From NCBI GenBank assembly GCA_039029935.1, contig JBCCFC010000028.1, positions 1 through 23,216 on the forward strand: a DNA stretch of 23,216 bases, in the 5' to 3' direction. This document shows positions 23,176-23,216 of the stretch, piece after piece. The position numbers were made by a program, and so were the translations under genes. The notes beneath the pieces are model-generated. The model saw nothing but the letters and a program-made list of their open reading frames with translations, ran no database searches and had not been told where the DNA came from. This DNA is from G039029935 sp039029935 (GTDB taxonomy: Bacteria > Chloroflexota > Anaerolineae > Caldilineales > Caldilineaceae). Every line of letters begins with the position of its first letter. Within the stretch, counting starts at the first letter, position 1.

Positions 23176-23216
23176 AAAAAATTGTCAATATTTTTTGCAT
23201 AAAAAAACAAAATTAG

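Overview
The window looks like a bacterial chromosome segment of mid GC content. The mixture of STAND and AAA-type ATPases, Reg_prop beta-propellers, a LysM protein with Thr/Ala/Pro-rich tails, NB-ARC/TPR proteins and Gfo/Idh oxidoreductases suggests Chloroflexota (Anaerolineae or Caldilineae-like). This assignment rests on gene content and style only; there is no rRNA or marker gene. Nearly all genes lie on the minus strand; the exceptions are the LysM gene and a small HicB-like gene. No rRNA, tRNA, CRISPR array or transposase was seen.

Layout from left to right. (1) 1-3966: two adjacent half-transporters of a heterodimeric ABC exporter. The second gene (1-2039, running off the left edge) is fused in frame to the C-terminal part of a deoxynucleoside kinase that lacks its P-loop. 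(2) 4398-9714: two genes overlapping by 8 bp. The upstream one encodes a membrane sensor with an external Reg_prop propeller, one transmembrane helix and a cytoplasmic P-loop ATPase. The downstream one encodes a related soluble ATPase ending in a His/Arg/Asp/Tyr repeat tail. (3) 9715-10486: 772 bp without a gene. (4) 10487-11500: a secreted two-LysM protein, followed by terminators. (5) 11709-14407: an ATPase with a PD-(D/E)XK nuclease-like domain followed by a Gfo/Idh oxidoreductase, separated by a compact multi-hairpin DNA element. (6) 14592-14741: a 49-residue HicB-like protein without a visible HicA. (7) 14884-17793: an EAD1-NB-ARC-TPR STAND protein, of the type proposed to act in bacterial conflict or immunity. 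(8) 17856-23162: a probable catabolic operon in the order Gfo/Idh oxidoreductase, MFS permease, ABM-type monooxygenase, phytanoyl-CoA-type dioxygenase and rhamnonate-dehydratase-like enolase-superfamily enzyme. The STAND gene follows 62 bp behind it on the same strand.

The parts most worth a second look are the propeller-ATPase/repeat-tail ATPase pair as a possible undescribed signalling system, the EAD1-STAND protein whose NB-ARC GLPL proline is replaced by glutamine, the ABC-nucleoside kinase fusion, and the cloverleaf-like element at 12758-12851. Short in-frame tandem repeats recur in unrelated genes (12-bp, 15-bp and 15-bp units), as does a 126-bp TPR unit, which suggests a genome prone to repeat expansion.
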